Notes: generated by a model from the letters alone, not told the origin. A DNA stretch of 64,000 nt from Candidatus Rifleibacteriota bacterium (GCA_015233155.1 JADFYG010000001.1:186001-250000), one strand, 5' to 3'. Positions 27,675-38,500 are shown, numbered from the stretch's first letter. Numbers and translations are program-made.

Positions 27675-28001
27675 GTAATTCTCCTTCTTTTGTGTGGCAA
27701 CCCAACAATGCGCTTGTGACGCCAGAGATACTTCAGGATAGCATATTCGCTTTTTTGATTCATCACCTGCGATTCTCGAACCTCCCGAAACTTCATCTCA
27801 TATTTTTGTCGACACAAAATATATTTTGATAGTAATTAGTAGTATCTCAAATCATACAAATTACTTTATGAAAGCCGATTAAACGGAGGCAATGCTGTCG
27901 AAAATTATTTCGCTTCCGAAAAAAATAGGATTTCTCATATCTTGAACTCGTCTATGATTTTTAATTAAAAATATTATACGAAGGATAAAGGAGAAAAGGC
28001 C
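27675..28001. promoter_or_regulatory. AT-rich intergenic region upstream of modA with a 34-bp palindrome
   Basis: 327 AT-rich bp between divergent genes, no credible gene. At 27948-27981 two 15-bp half-sites (TCGTCTATGATTTTT and the complement of AAAAATATTATACGA) match at 12 of 15 positions around a central AATT, 20 bp before the modA start. The TCGTnTA ends resemble ModE-type half-sites, so an operator responding to molybdate is possible. The half-site match is direct; the ModE link is inference. Confidence 0.5.
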
Positions 28002-28793
28002 ATGTCATCAAATCAACATAAATGCTTTAGGATTTTCATCATCGTATTTTGCTTCCTGGTTTGGAATGTCGCATCGTTCGCGACTGAGCAAGCGGAAATA
28101 ATCGTTTCCGCTGCAGCCAGTTTGAAGAATGCCATGGAAGCAGTTGGCAAGATTTTTGAAATGAAAAATCCGGGGGGCAAAGTAACCTTTAACTTTGGCG
28201 GTTCGGGTGCTCTTCTCTCTCAGATCATAGCTGGCGCTCCTGTAGATATCTTTATTGCCGCTGATATTCGGGATGTTCAGATACTTGGCGAAAAAAATCT
28301 TCTTGCAACAGGCTCTCCCAAGCCATTTCTTCGAAATGAACTGGTTTTCATCATCCCCGGTGGCAGCCAATTATCCGCTCAATCTATGGCAGACCTGAAA
28401 AAAACGGAGTGGAATAAAATCGCCGTCGGAAATCCAAAATCTGTGCCAGCTGGTCTTTATACTGAGGAAAGTCTCAAGAATGAAAATCTGACAGAGTCCT
28501 TGCAAGACAGGCTTGTTTTTTGCGAAAACGTCCGACAGGTATTGGATTATGTCATTCGTGGCGAAGTAGAAGGCGGGTTTGTTTATCTGACCGACGCCAA
28601 AACAGCCAAAGCAGGTGACGTGAAACAGGCTTTCGCAGTTCCTTCCGAAAAACATTCCCCGATAATCTATGGACTGGGAAAAATCAGTACGTCTAAAAAC
28701 CCGGAATTGACAGAGAAATTTGTCTCTTTTCTAACCCAACCCGAAGCGCAGGAAGTGTTTGCGGCCGCCGGCTTTATTTTGCCTGAAAAATAA
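28002..28793 (+). CDS. modA: Molybdate ABC transporter substrate-binding protein
   Basis: Periplasmic molybdate/tungstate-binding protein. A signal peptide (IFIIVFCFLVWNVASFA) is followed by the ModA pattern: IIVSAAASLKNAMEAVGKIF, FNFGGSGALLSQIIAGAPVD, IFIAADIRDVQ, VGNPKSVPAGLY, FCENVRQVLDYVIRGEVEGG and QPEAQEVFAAAGF. The Ser residues of SAAAS and GGSG are the usual oxyanion ligands. AAAGGAG lies at good spacing. The permease and ATPase genes (modB, modC) do not follow: the next gene is on the other strand. The partner is either elsewhere or lost. Confidence 0.93.
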   Translation: MSSNQHKCFRIFIIVFCFLVWNVASFATEQAEIIVSAAASLKNAMEAVGKIFEMKNPGGKVTFNFGGSGALLSQIIAGAPVDIFIAADIRDVQILGEKNLLATGSPKPFLRNELVFIIPGGSQLSAQSMADLKKTEWNKIAVGNPKSVPAGLYTEESLKNENLTESLQDRLVFCENVRQVLDYVIRGEVEGGFVYLTDAKTAKAGDVKQAFAVPSEKHSPIIYGLGKISTSKNPELTEKFVSFLTQPEAQEVFAAAGFILPEK

Positions 28794-28811
28794 ATTGAGG
28801 TCGGTACGAAA

Positions 28812-30956
28812 TCACTGATGGCTATTCCCAGAAGGGAAACTCGGCGACGGCAGCACCGGAGACGGCAAGCCTGGAGCTGGAAGTCCGGGAGAAGGCAGGC
28901 TTGGAGCTGGCAGAACATTTGATTGGTCCGGTCCCGATGTTTGTGTAATACTTGTCCCGGGAAGGGTGGGAGACGGGAGATTGGAAGACGAACCAGATGC
29001 GTTTACAGAGCCTTCTCCGCCTTCTGTGGTTTCCGAGGTGCCTGCACCCGATGCTTCATCAAATTTGGGAGGAGCAGGCATGTTCACCTGAGAGAACAGG
29101 CTGAGAGCACCACACCAAAGAGACAGAGGACCGCGTGAATTTGACAAAAAAGCGATCATTTTTATGTCCGGACTGATTTCGAAGCGACGAAGATTGTACG
29201 CTGTCAGCATATCAAGAAGCGGTGTCAGTTTGTCTTTGGGCAGGTCGGTAAAATAGACGATGTTGCGCTCAGGGAATGGATATGGATGCGGACGTAAACA
29301 GAATGTTTCCAATCGACGTGGGAAACCTTCCGGAACATTGATATCAATAAACCAGCTTGTTACAAGCTTTTCCGCGAAGAGATGGTTCATGTGGCCGAAT
29401 CCGGCATCGTAGATGTTCTTGAATCGAGTCTCGATGTTCTTGAATGCAAAACATCCACCCAGGGCCAGATCGAGAATCCCCATGGAGTCGGCAACTTCTA
29501 CATTGTCTGCGCCTGTTGCATGGCTGCCCGGTGAAGGAGTCAGATGGGCGGTCATGACATCGCTCAGATTCCAGAGAGGGGAAGCGATGCGCTGTGGGCG
29601 TAGCGTACCTTCGAGGAACAGGACACGATCCTTGCTCCAGAAAGAGACGAGTTTTATTGTTTCACTCGCTGCGTGACGCTGTTGCATATCTTCTACCGCA
29701 CTTCCGGACGCGGAAACGCGAAATCTGCGCAATGTCGATCGTGGAAAGTCAAGATTGTCGAACTCGGTTTTGCTGCGGGCTAATCCGCAGACCTCGACAA
29801 TGGCGAAAGAGAGCCCGTCAGGAGACCATAGAACTTCTGAGATCAGATCAGGCGTTGTAACCACTCTCGGATAAACTTTTCCGGTGTCAATGTCGGCAAG
29901 ATGCAGTTCATTGCCGGAACAAAATAGCAGTTTATGCCCATCAGGAGACCAATATGGAAATGCGAACTGATAGTTCCCTTGTACCTGTGTATTGTCGTCA
30001 AAAATCGGACTGAGGTGATTTTTTGCGGCTTCAAAAACGAAGATCTCTCGATTGCCTGTAATACGGTCGAGGACGATGCCCGCAAGGCGATCTTCGCGTG
30101 GTGACCAACACCAGTCGAGAAGGAGTTTGTTGCCTCCGGAAAACAGCGGCTGAGGAGCTGTACTCCCGGTCGCATTCGAAACATTATTGACGGCAATCAC
30201 ACAGGGCTTTCCACCGTCGGTAAAAGCCAGAAAAGTTCCTCCGGGCGATGGAAGCAGATTTCCGTACTCGAATTGCCCGGCTTTAAGCAATACACTGCTC
30301 GACCCACTCATTGAAAGCAGAAACAGAGCGTTGTTGCTTTCTTCCGGGCGAATGCTGACAAGGCTGGTATTGCTCAGAAAGGTGAAATCCATATCCGGCG
30401 CGAGCCCGGGAATAAGATCTGATAGATTCGATAGGCCCATAGCCTGTTCCATTGTATCAACGCGTCTGGGAAGTTGATCACGGATGGTTTCAAGCATCGC
30501 CCTGTCGCTTAATAGAAATTTTTTTGAATTACCGGGAATCTCCAGAAGTGCTGCGTTGACCGTCTTAAGCACGGCATTGATGCCAAGATCGGTGAAAAAA
30601 ATGTGATTCGCCGGTGAGACGGCTTCCGTGGAGCCATCTGGAGAATATTCAAGATTAAGCGGTTTTTCCAGTTTGATCTTCTCGAGCTTCATCAGATACA
30701 ACAGGTAGTTGTCGATCAGATTCGTGATCAGGTTGAGACGTCCGACTTCGGAAGCCGGCGTCAAATCAGCTTTCAAGGCAGATCGCAGACGTGGTTGGTA
30801 AGAAAAATGTATCTGTGAACCCATGAATGAGATACTGCCTTCGGCCGCCAGCGTCGGCGAAGTCGCGACGAATGATGCAATGAACAAGGTTGCCACTACC
30901 AGTATCATCCGCGCAAACGATGCGCCTCCTGAAAAAAAGTTGATTCTCATTTCCAT
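28812..30956 (-). CDS. Exported beta-propeller (TolB/WD40-like) protein with Pro-rich C-terminus
   Basis: The start at 30956 has AAAGGA at 7-nt spacing and gives a signal peptide (MILVVATLFIASFVA); an in-frame codon at 31010 would overlap ispG. The middle of the protein carries repeated blade-like motifs with TolB-type 'WSPDG/SPxGxxLAF' endings (LLPSPGGTFLAFTDGG, FPYWSPDGHKLLFCSG, EVLWSPDGLSFAIVEVCG, RRFEISPDIKMIAFL), consistent with a propeller. The last 75 residues are low complexity, with repeated LPSPGLPAPG-type units. It probably serves as a periplasmic or surface scaffold. The gene lies 50 bp downstream of ispG, with no obvious functional link. Confidence 0.7.
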   Translation of the reverse strand: MEMRINFFSGGASFARMILVVATLFIASFVATSPTLAAEGSISFMGSQIHFSYQPRLRSALKADLTPASEVGRLNLITNLIDNYLLYLMKLEKIKLEKPLNLEYSPDGSTEAVSPANHIFFTDLGINAVLKTVNAALLEIPGNSKKFLLSDRAMLETIRDQLPRRVDTMEQAMGLSNLSDLIPGLAPDMDFTFLSNTSLVSIRPEESNNALFLLSMSGSSSVLLKAGQFEYGNLLPSPGGTFLAFTDGGKPCVIAVNNVSNATGSTAPQPLFSGGNKLLLDWCWSPREDRLAGIVLDRITGNREIFVFEAAKNHLSPIFDDNTQVQGNYQFAFPYWSPDGHKLLFCSGNELHLADIDTGKVYPRVVTTPDLISEVLWSPDGLSFAIVEVCGLARSKTEFDNLDFPRSTLRRFRVSASGSAVEDMQQRHAASETIKLVSFWSKDRVLFLEGTLRPQRIASPLWNLSDVMTAHLTPSPGSHATGADNVEVADSMGILDLALGGCFAFKNIETRFKNIYDAGFGHMNHLFAEKLVTSWFIDINVPEGFPRRLETFCLRPHPYPFPERNIVYFTDLPKDKLTPLLDMLTAYNLRRFEISPDIKMIAFLSNSRGPLSLWCGALSLFSQVNMPAPPKFDEASGAGTSETTEGGEGSVNASGSSSNLPSPTLPGTSITQTSGPDQSNVLPAPSLPSPGLPAPGLPSPVLPSPSFPSGNSHQ

Positions 30957-31006
30957 GCGATTTTCCTTTCGCTTATTACATTCTAAAATTTGCATATCAC
31001 CGCATG

Positions 31007-32122
31007 TCACTCTGAATTTTTCTTTCCGAGCGATGCTCTGATTTCTTCGAGCAGTCCTGTTACAAGTTCGTCGGCAGGCAGTGTGCGAACGATCTGCCCT
31101 TTGCGGAATACCAGCCCGTTTTCCCGGCCTCCTGCAATGCCGAAATCGGCCTCTCTGGCTTCGCCGGGGCCGTTTACCGCACAGCCCATAACGGCGATGC
31201 GCAGTGGCTCTTTAAGGTGGGAAACACGTGCCGAGACTTCGCGTGCGATTTCAACGAGCGGAATTCGGCATCGTCCGCAAGTCGGACAGGAAACGATCAC
31301 CGGACCAGTCGTGCGCAATCCTGTCACGCGCAAAATTCGAATCGCAGCGGCGATTTCTTCCGCCGAATCACCGGTGAGCGAAACTCGGATAGTGTCTCCG
31401 ATGCCGCTCAGCAATAGAGTCCCGATACCGATACTGGATCTGATGACTCCTTCGTCCGGCAATCCGGATTCAGTGACGCCAAGATGCAGTGGATAGGGTG
31501 AACGTGCCGCGACGATACGCGTCGCTTCGATCATAATCGGAAGATCGAATGCTTTCACAGCTATCTTGATATTTGTGAACCCCTCGCGCTCGAGTTGTTC
31601 CGCTTCGCGAAGCGCTGATTCTGCAAGTGCAATGGCGGTAACGCCTCCGTGAGAGGTTCTTAATTCCGGATCAAGCGAGCCCGCATTTACTCCGATTCGA
31701 ATCGGCACCCCGTGCGCACGTGCTGCATGCGCAACTTCGCGAATTTTTTCAGCGCTTCGCAGATTTCCTGGATTTATGCGCAAGCCCTGAACACCACCAT
31801 CAAGTGCGATCAGAGCCAGCTTATGGTCGAAATGAATGTCGGCGATAATTGGAATCGGCATTCCCGGCACGATTGCGGCCAGGGCGCGTGCTGCTTCCTC
31901 GTCTGGAACGGCAAGTCGAATGATCTCACAACCGGCCACGGCGAGGCGCTTGATATCATTACGCGTGGCATCGATGTCGCGAGTGTCTGTCTTGGTCATT
32001 GTCTGGACTGTAATGGGTGCGTCGCCACCGACTTTTACCGACCCAAGGAAAATCGGACGACTATTGCGTCGTGTTGTAGATGGTTCTCTAGAATGGATAG
32101 AATTTTTTGGTGCAGTGGTCAT
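31007..32122 (-). CDS. ispG: 4-hydroxy-3-methylbut-2-enyl diphosphate synthase
   Basis: IspG (GcpE) is the [4Fe-4S] enzyme of the penultimate MEP-pathway step, reducing MEcPP to HMBPP for isoprenoid synthesis. Evidence: VGGDAPITVQTMTKTDT at the N-terminus, IPIIADIHFDH, RINPGNLRS, RIGVNAGSLD, and the cluster ligands VSCPTCGRC and VMGCAVNGPGE, with the TDE-type glutamate downstream. 371 residues is typical of the short bacterial form. The ATG overlaps the stop of the upstream SpoIIE phosphatase gene (ATGA), so translation is coupled to a signalling protein. Confidence 0.96.
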   Translation of the reverse strand: MTTAPKNSIHSREPSTTRRNSRPIFLGSVKVGGDAPITVQTMTKTDTRDIDATRNDIKRLAVAGCEIIRLAVPDEEAARALAAIVPGMPIPIIADIHFDHKLALIALDGGVQGLRINPGNLRSAEKIREVAHAARAHGVPIRIGVNAGSLDPELRTSHGGVTAIALAESALREAEQLEREGFTNIKIAVKAFDLPIMIEATRIVAARSPYPLHLGVTESGLPDEGVIRSSIGIGTLLLSGIGDTIRVSLTGDSAEEIAAAIRILRVTGLRTTGPVIVSCPTCGRCRIPLVEIAREVSARVSHLKEPLRIAVMGCAVNGPGEAREADFGIAGGRENGLVFRKGQIVRTLPADELVTGLLEEIRASLGKKNSE

Positions 32123-34305
32123 GATATCTGGGGCCCTCCGAGCAGGACATATGTGATGTCATCCGGAAAAGACAATCGTCCGGGAAGAGTCGAAAGTACG
32201 TCATGCAAAGCGTCATTAAGACCATCTATGTCAAGCTTTGCGCGACTGGTAACGAACGCTTGCAGACCAACTCCTGTTTCATCGCCAAATACCTTTGCGA
32301 GGCCGTTAGTGCAACACAACAATATATCGCCGGGAGAGCAGGCAAAAGGCAGACGCGCAACAGGAATTCTTCCTTCCATTCCGAGAGGTTTTCCCGTTTC
32401 AGTGAGTATTACGGAATGTTTCTCAGGTTGAAACAGCATAGGTGCGGGATTTCCCGAATTTGAAATATACCATTTATCGTCGCTGCTTCGCTCAAGCAAA
32501 GTCACTGCCGAGCGCAATGGCGGAGAGTTGAAATCGGCCAGAACTGCATGAACTGCATCGATTCGTCTTCCTTCCGCAGCGGCTCGAAGCGCCGCATAGA
32601 TGGTCTGCAAAGTGATAGCGGCCTGAATGCCTTCATGGAAGGCATCGCAAACAGCAAGAAACCCCGAGCCATCCGCTGATTCCATGATGTCGATGAGATC
32701 GCCTTTGATGCAAGGCGCCAGCGAACTGAACAGGCGTACTTCGCGGCCGCCAAACTTTTGCCGTGATTCGTCGGCGCGAATTCGCCGGTACATTTCTGTT
32801 GTCCATTGCAGATCGCGACTGTCCCGATCGCGTTCTATCAGAGTTTTTATCATGTCTATTGTGTCCAGGATGGGCGGAATTTCCTGACAAATACTTCCGA
32901 TCATTCCACGTTCTTCGGGGGTATAGGGGAGACTGTTTGTCTTGGGAGCAAGGAACAATGCGCCTAGGGTCTCACGTTCAATATCGATTTCTGATTTTGA
33001 AAGCGCACCTTCCGGGCTCATACCCGTCATGAGTTGATTTTGCTGTGTAGTGAGTATTGGAGCACCATGCTCGGGTCTCTTTTCGCTCGTTATCGGGAAT
33101 ACAAGTCGGAAGTTACAGTCGCGCCATGCCTGAAACGGGCGAACATCGAAGTTGGGTACTTCCTGAGAAGCTTCAATAAAAGCATCGATTTCATCAAGCG
33201 GAAGCCAGCCGGACGGGAGTGGCGGTAATGGGACGGTTGTGACGGGAAGCGTTGCCATGAGTCCTGATTTCATGACTATTGCCGCTGCGGAAAAATCCAG
33301 AACCGTCCGGGTCTCGGCGAGAAGCCGGCGAAGTACTTCTTCCGGCTCTCGAGCGGCGCGCATTTGTTTGAGCAGATGTCCCATCACAAAGGTTGTATCG
33401 AAGGTGCGCTTTCCGAAGATATAATCGACGAAGCGCACTATCAAATCTTTTAATGGGGAAAATGCGGCGGCAATAATAAGGGTCGAGACGACCATCGCCA
33501 GAGTGTTATTCGCGTCGAAAAGATTTTGCATCAGGTTCTGCGTCAACTCCATGCCCCCGGCCAGAGCGGCTGTAAGCAAAGTGTAGACAAGACCGATACC
33601 GAAGATCATGTCTATATCGAGCAGCCGATATCTCAGCATTGCATAACCGATCAATGCAGCCATGATCAGACCGAGTCCCGGAAAAATACCGAACGTATAG
33701 ATGGTTCCGGGCACATCGAGAAAAAAGCGGCCCAGAGCAACATAGATCGAGCCGGCGGCCGCAGGCAGCATCAACCCTGCGAAAGTATAGCGCAGCCGTT
33801 GTTCCTGAAGAGAAGAGTCAACGTTTCTGAATGCGGTTGACAGTGTTTTCATTGCGATCAACAGATACCCGACTGCAATGCCTTTGGCGAGAAATTCGAA
33901 TCTGCCAAATGAGACAATGAAGCAGCTCGATATGGGTTCGCAGAAGAGGATCAGATAATTGGACCAGAGAAGCGTCAGCAGAACTGCCGTGGGCAGAAAG
34001 AACAGCCATTGCCGGGAGCCTTCCACAAGAATAAGCGCATCGGGAATGCGGCGAGGAAAATGGGCCGTGAATAATGCGAAAACGTATGGCAATAAAATGA
34101 CCGGTGTGAAAAGCAGCCGATAGAATATAGGACGCGGTCCTGAGTAGATCAGAAGAAACTCACCAAGGCTCCAGAAAAAAAAGAGGCCAAGAAGAAGACT
34201 GAACAGCCTGTTTGCGGATTTGTGGGGCGCTCGCCAAAGAACAAGCAGACTCAGGCACAGATGAAAAGCCATCGCCGCCAGACAAATGAATGCTGTGACA
34301 GGCAT
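32119..34305 (-). CDS. Multi-TM SpoIIE (PP2C-type) phosphatase
   Basis: 728 residues. The first 260 residues hold about eight transmembrane helices (LAAMAFHLCLSLLVLW, LFSLLLGLFFFWSLGEFLL and more), like the integral-membrane sensors of some histidine kinases. A GAF-like region follows (about 300-470; MRAAREPEEVLRRLLAETR then LGALFLAP). The C-terminal 210 residues are a SpoIIE-type phosphatase: GGREVRLFSSLAPCIKGDLI, DGSGFLAVCDAFHEGIQAA, WYISNSGNPAPMLF, GDILLCCTNGL and PDDITYVLL. The usual GDVxGHG is CDAFHEG, so one conserved position is altered. It probably controls an anti-anti-sigma factor. ispG follows in a 4-nt overlap. Confidence 0.83.
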   Translation of the reverse strand: MPVTAFICLAAMAFHLCLSLLVLWRAPHKSANRLFSLLLGLFFFWSLGEFLLIYSGPRPIFYRLLFTPVILLPYVFALFTAHFPRRIPDALILVEGSRQWLFFLPTAVLLTLLWSNYLILFCEPISSCFIVSFGRFEFLAKGIAVGYLLIAMKTLSTAFRNVDSSLQEQRLRYTFAGLMLPAAAGSIYVALGRFFLDVPGTIYTFGIFPGLGLIMAALIGYAMLRYRLLDIDMIFGIGLVYTLLTAALAGGMELTQNLMQNLFDANNTLAMVVSTLIIAAAFSPLKDLIVRFVDYIFGKRTFDTTFVMGHLLKQMRAAREPEEVLRRLLAETRTVLDFSAAAIVMKSGLMATLPVTTVPLPPLPSGWLPLDEIDAFIEASQEVPNFDVRPFQAWRDCNFRLVFPITSEKRPEHGAPILTTQQNQLMTGMSPEGALSKSEIDIERETLGALFLAPKTNSLPYTPEERGMIGSICQEIPPILDTIDMIKTLIERDRDSRDLQWTTEMYRRIRADESRQKFGGREVRLFSSLAPCIKGDLIDIMESADGSGFLAVCDAFHEGIQAAITLQTIYAALRAAAEGRRIDAVHAVLADFNSPPLRSAVTLLERSSDDKWYISNSGNPAPMLFQPEKHSVILTETGKPLGMEGRIPVARLPFACSPGDILLCCTNGLAKVFGDETGVGLQAFVTSRAKLDIDGLNDALHDVLSTLPGRLSFPDDITYVLLGGPQIS

Positions 34306-34331
34306 GTAAGAGGTGGTTTCCGTGCTTCCGC

Positions 34332-34973
34332 TTACCGGAATTTCCAGGCAGGTTGAGAAAGGCGCTGGTGCGCACCGCGAAGAGAGACTGACGTAGTTAT
34401 GGTTACGAATTCGCGATTTTGTCGCATTTTGATATGAAGTCGCAGGAAACTGATCCGTTTGCGCTGTCCGGAGTCGTTGGTATGCATGTCGAATGGAAGA
34501 TATAGAAGGGCGTCAGGATCAGTGCTTGGCAGATCTTCATACATGGGATAAAAAATTTCTGACTCGATGTTGTCGGCAGAGATTAATTCGACCGGAGCTT
34601 CGCGATTTTCACTGCGATAGAGCGCAAACCGCTTTGTCCCTTTGATTTTCATCAGTTCATAGCTGACGGTCACCAAGGCTGCGTCTCCGACGGCGGCATC
34701 TTCTCCACCGCTGCCATAGCGGCTGATGCGGATAGAACTTTCGGTGACATCGAGGACCTCGTTGGCTCCGCGGAAATCACTGACCATACGCTCGAGCTTA
34801 AGTCGCACCTCTGACTGCATCGTCAGGCGGGTTACTCCCTTGCTTACCGTCGAAAGTGCCGACGACTGGAACAGATATAAAACTCCTCCGACGAGTATCA
34901 TCAGAGTCATTCCGACCAGCAGTTCCACGAGTGTGAAGCCGGGCGTTCGAGATTCGATTCTGTTCATAATCAC
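34332..34973 (-). CDS. Type IV/II pseudopilin-like protein (minor pilin)
   Basis: A prepilin N-terminus: a short basic leader, then the peptidase site GFTLVELLVGMTLMILVGG with Glu at mature position 5. About 180 residues of extracytoplasmic sequence follow, with a helix and beta strands and PulJ/GspJ-like size. The GTG at 34973 overlaps the upstream pseudopilin stop (GTGA); an ATG two codons later is an alternative. Together with the preceding pseudopilin it forms a minor-pilin pair behind a GGDEF gene. Confidence 0.85.
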   Translation of the reverse strand: MIMNRIESRTPGFTLVELLVGMTLMILVGGVLYLFQSSALSTVSKGVTRLTMQSEVRLKLERMVSDFRGANEVLDVTESSIRISRYGSGGEDAAVGDAALVTVSYELMKIKGTKRFALYRSENREAPVELISADNIESEIFYPMYEDLPSTDPDALLYLPFDMHTNDSGQRKRISFLRLHIKMRQNREFVTITTSVSLRGAHQRLSQPAWKFR

Positions 34974-35563
34974 TGGTGCAATCCTACAAGGGTTACTACT
35001 TCCGCGATCCGGTGGCTGTGCTTATCATAGATGCGCACACTGACTTTCTTCAGTCGTGGTGGAACGGCGGTGTCAAATTTGTCATCGACTTCCATCACGC
35101 GGCGGAATGATCCCGCTTCGTCCGGATATATCTCACACTCGCGCCGAAATGCCTTTTTGTAATAAGTCTGGATCCGGAGACAGGTCTCTCGATCGGGGTC
35201 GATCTTAAGGCGTTCGTTTGTCACAATGTCGGAAAATATTTTTTCAAACCCTTCTTTTGAACTGCATGCTTCCGCAAAATCATTTCCCCGATCGCGATAG
35301 ACGCCGCGAAAATTTTCGAAATCAGAGATAACCAGTTCGAACGGAAGAGAGCGGACTTCTTCGATTTTTTCTCGTGCCAGATTGTATGCGAATATGTGTT
35401 CCAATGTCTCGTTGCTGCCCTGGATACCGAAGGAAAACATGCGCGTGAAAGGAAGGGCTACAATTCCGACCAGAAACAAAACGATCAGAATCTCAACAAG
35501 AGTGAATGCCGAACGGAGATTACGAATCGATTGTCTGTGGGTCATGTAAGTATGAATCGTCAT
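34970..35563 (-). CDS. Type IV/II pseudopilin-like protein (minor pilin)
   Basis: A prepilin leader ends at the cleavage site in SAFTLVEILIVLFLVGIVAL; the position before the Phe is Ala rather than the usual Gly, an accepted variant. Glu5 is present. The 160-residue head (EEVRSLPFELVISDFE, VSVRIYDKHSHRIAEVVTLV) has GspI/PilV-like features. The ATG at 35563 overlaps the GGDEF gene stop (ATGA), so both pseudopilins are translationally coupled to the cyclase. Confidence 0.83.
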   Translation of the reverse strand: MTIHTYMTHRQSIRNLRSAFTLVEILIVLFLVGIVALPFTRMFSFGIQGSNETLEHIFAYNLAREKIEEVRSLPFELVISDFENFRGVYRDRGNDFAEACSSKEGFEKIFSDIVTNERLKIDPDRETCLRIQTYYKKAFRRECEIYPDEAGSFRRVMEVDDKFDTAVPPRLKKVSVRIYDKHSHRIAEVVTLVGLHQ

Positions 35564-38500
35564 TTCTTAGTATCCGGGGTGCAATCATATTCACTCTTTC
35601 CCACTTCTATTCGATTGCGTCCGGAGGCTTTGGCCTTGTACATAGATTGATCGACCTCATCTATGAATTCTTCAATGCTCAGGGCACGGCCACACAGCGA
35701 TGTAAGACCTATTGAGACTGTAACACAAAGATCCTGGCCGTTGTGCGGATATTTAGTAGATGCAATCGTGCTTCGAATTCTCTCCGCAACGACAAAAGCA
35801 TCGTCATGCCTGGTTTGTGGCAGGAATACTGCAAGCTCTTCTCCGCCATATCTTCCAGGTGTATCAGTTGTGCGAATGCTCTCGAGAATACGCTGCGCGG
35901 TTTCACGCAGAATCATATCACCCGTCTGGTGGCCATAATTATCATTTATCAACTTGAAATGATCTATGTCAAGGAGTATCAGAGAGAGGTCCATGCCATA
36001 GCGACGGCTTCGCGAAAGCTCCTTTTCCAGACTGGCGAGAAAAAACCGTCTTACGAATAAATGTGTCAGGCCGTCTGTAACAGCTTGTTCGAATAAACGC
36101 TGATTTTCAATAATAAGGGAGACCTGACGTCTGAGCATTTCGATGAAGCTACCCTCTTCAAGCGAAAAACGTGGTGATGTTGCGTCAAACAAGAGATAAA
36201 TTCCGCCGAAATCTTTCTCTTCATAGCAGAAAGGAACGGCAAGAAGGTGACGATCAGGAGATTCAAGCGGTCGGAGGTCCATGGTGCGCTTTCCGAAAGC
36301 TGTTATCATGGATGTCCTGATCTGCGCGGACATTGCTGAATCCTGTATTTCTCCAAGATAGATGTTCTCGATGCCTTCACCTTCATTTATCCAGACAGTA
36401 CCGTAACTCGCCGCATTGAGATGTTCCTGAAGCTGCTGTCCCACAAGTTCCAGTATTTCACCGGAGTTGTGAGAAGTGGAAGCCTTCTGCGCAAGTTGAT
36501 ACAAAACCGTGAGTTCCTGCAAACGATTGCGGAGTCGGATAGTCATGTCATTAAAAGCTACGCATAACTCGCCAAGTTCATCGCGATCGTAAACCGGAAG
36601 CACGCGATTGAGATTTCCGCCGGCAAGGGCACGGGTGGCTTCAGAAATACTTGTGATCGGCTGCAGAAAAGCTCGGGTCAACAGGAAAATCAGGAAACCG
36701 GAGCCGGAAATGCTTAATAGAAGTGATGCAAAAACAAGCCACTCGATCAGTCGGACGGAAAACATGATTTCATCCCAGTTCATGCGGGCGCCGAGATAGA
36801 ATCCTGTCATTATTTTGCCCGGCACCAAAGTTGTCAATATTTCCCCTTCGTCGAGCTGTATGCGCTCGGAATCAAGAGTATCGTGTGGCTGTGTCGTGGA
36901 AATGAGCGGGATAAGATGAGAGCGGATGACTGGATTGAGTTCGGGAATAGTTTGCGTATGGTCGCTGCGTTGAAGTGCAAAAAAGCGCAGATCTGACTCG
37001 CGTCGGCGTGGCGACTTGACAGCCATCCGCAGATATTCTTCATCCAGCGTGTCTTTGTCCATAGTCAGAATCAGGGCTCGTACCGGGAGCATCCTTCCGG
37101 TCGTTGCGACAGGTGTGATCAGGTCGAGAAAAAGATACACGCGGCCACTGGAACCTGGCCAAAGAATTTGCTGAAGTTTCCCGTGTTCACGCGCAAGTTG
37201 ATTCAAAAGATCGCGTCCGATGGAATCGCGTCCATGCTGATCCTGAGAATCATCCACTACGTCGGAACCTGCGAACTGAAGAGCTCTGCGACCGAGTTCA
37301 CTTATGAACTCTTTTCGGTCGGCTTCCTCGAACAGGTAGTCCTGATCGAATCTGATTGTTCCTGAGGCATCGACGACGTAAACATGGCGAATCGGACCGC
37401 TTCGATACATTTCCCGACAAGTTGATTTAAGTGTCTCGATATCTTCGTTTAAAAACTCGGTCTTGCGTTTGAGAGCCGATAAAAACACAAGTTTATTGCG
37501 ATAATATTCGGCGGCCCCCTCATCCAGCTTCTGAATTTCTTCGCGAAGATGGCTTTTAGCGGTTTCTGCCAAAACGAAGGCGCGATCGAGGGAAAACTGT
37601 AGTCCGACTACAAGCAGCAGTGATATCGGAAGAGAAATTGAAAGCAGAAACAGGGCGGTCAGTTTGACACGCAATGACAAGCCTTCATTATGAAGTTGAT
37701 ACCAGGTCTTCAGGAAAAAGAAGAGTCCCAGGATAAGAACCATACCAACGACGATAACTCCGTTTTGCAGAAGATTATCCTGGTCACGGCGAAGGTGTGC
37801 GGAAGAGAATAGGGAAAATACCCGGATTGATGATGACATTGTCAGTGGGGTTACCACCATTTTCCAGTCATCCCGGCAGACTGGTGAAACCAGATTCCGG
37901 CGATAATCGTTCATAAGGCTGCGTGCTATATCGTTTAGTCGGGGAAAAGCGAGATTCAGATGTTCAGGTTGCTCAAGATCGACGTAGCCGGTCGTGAATT
38001 CCGGATTAGCCGTGGGATCTTCGTCCAATGCCTTTTTCAATCCGTAGGTCTCAGAGATGCAATTTGCGGGAATGACTATAGCAATTCCACCAGATCCGGA
38101 AAAATCTCTGGAAAGAAAACTCCAGAAAATAAGAGGTGGGCTGTTCGTACCATTTCCGCGTGTCAGTTGCCCAGGAGCGCCGCACATGGTCAACCATGGG
38201 AACCGGGGGCCTACAAACTGAGCCAGGGCATTCAGTTGTGAACTGTGACGTCGGAGAAACGAGGCGCCTTCATCATTACTTGGCAGTGTCAGGTTTGCAG
38301 TTAAAAAAGCATGTCCTTCCTGAATGATTGTCGGAAGTGACGACAACGCTGAGGCTGAAGCTTCACCTGATGCTTTGGAAACTGAATCACGCAGAAAGAT
38401 TGTTTCTCCCTTTCCGTTCCAGACGATTACTGTCGAGGGTGTGTCCAGATCCTGGATCAAAACATTAACAAGGCGAGAGAGTTTATCCGTATGGCCGAGG

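Noticed and set aside
28002-28793. A mod transport operon
   Set aside because: Only modA is present; the following gene is on the opposite strand and unrelated.
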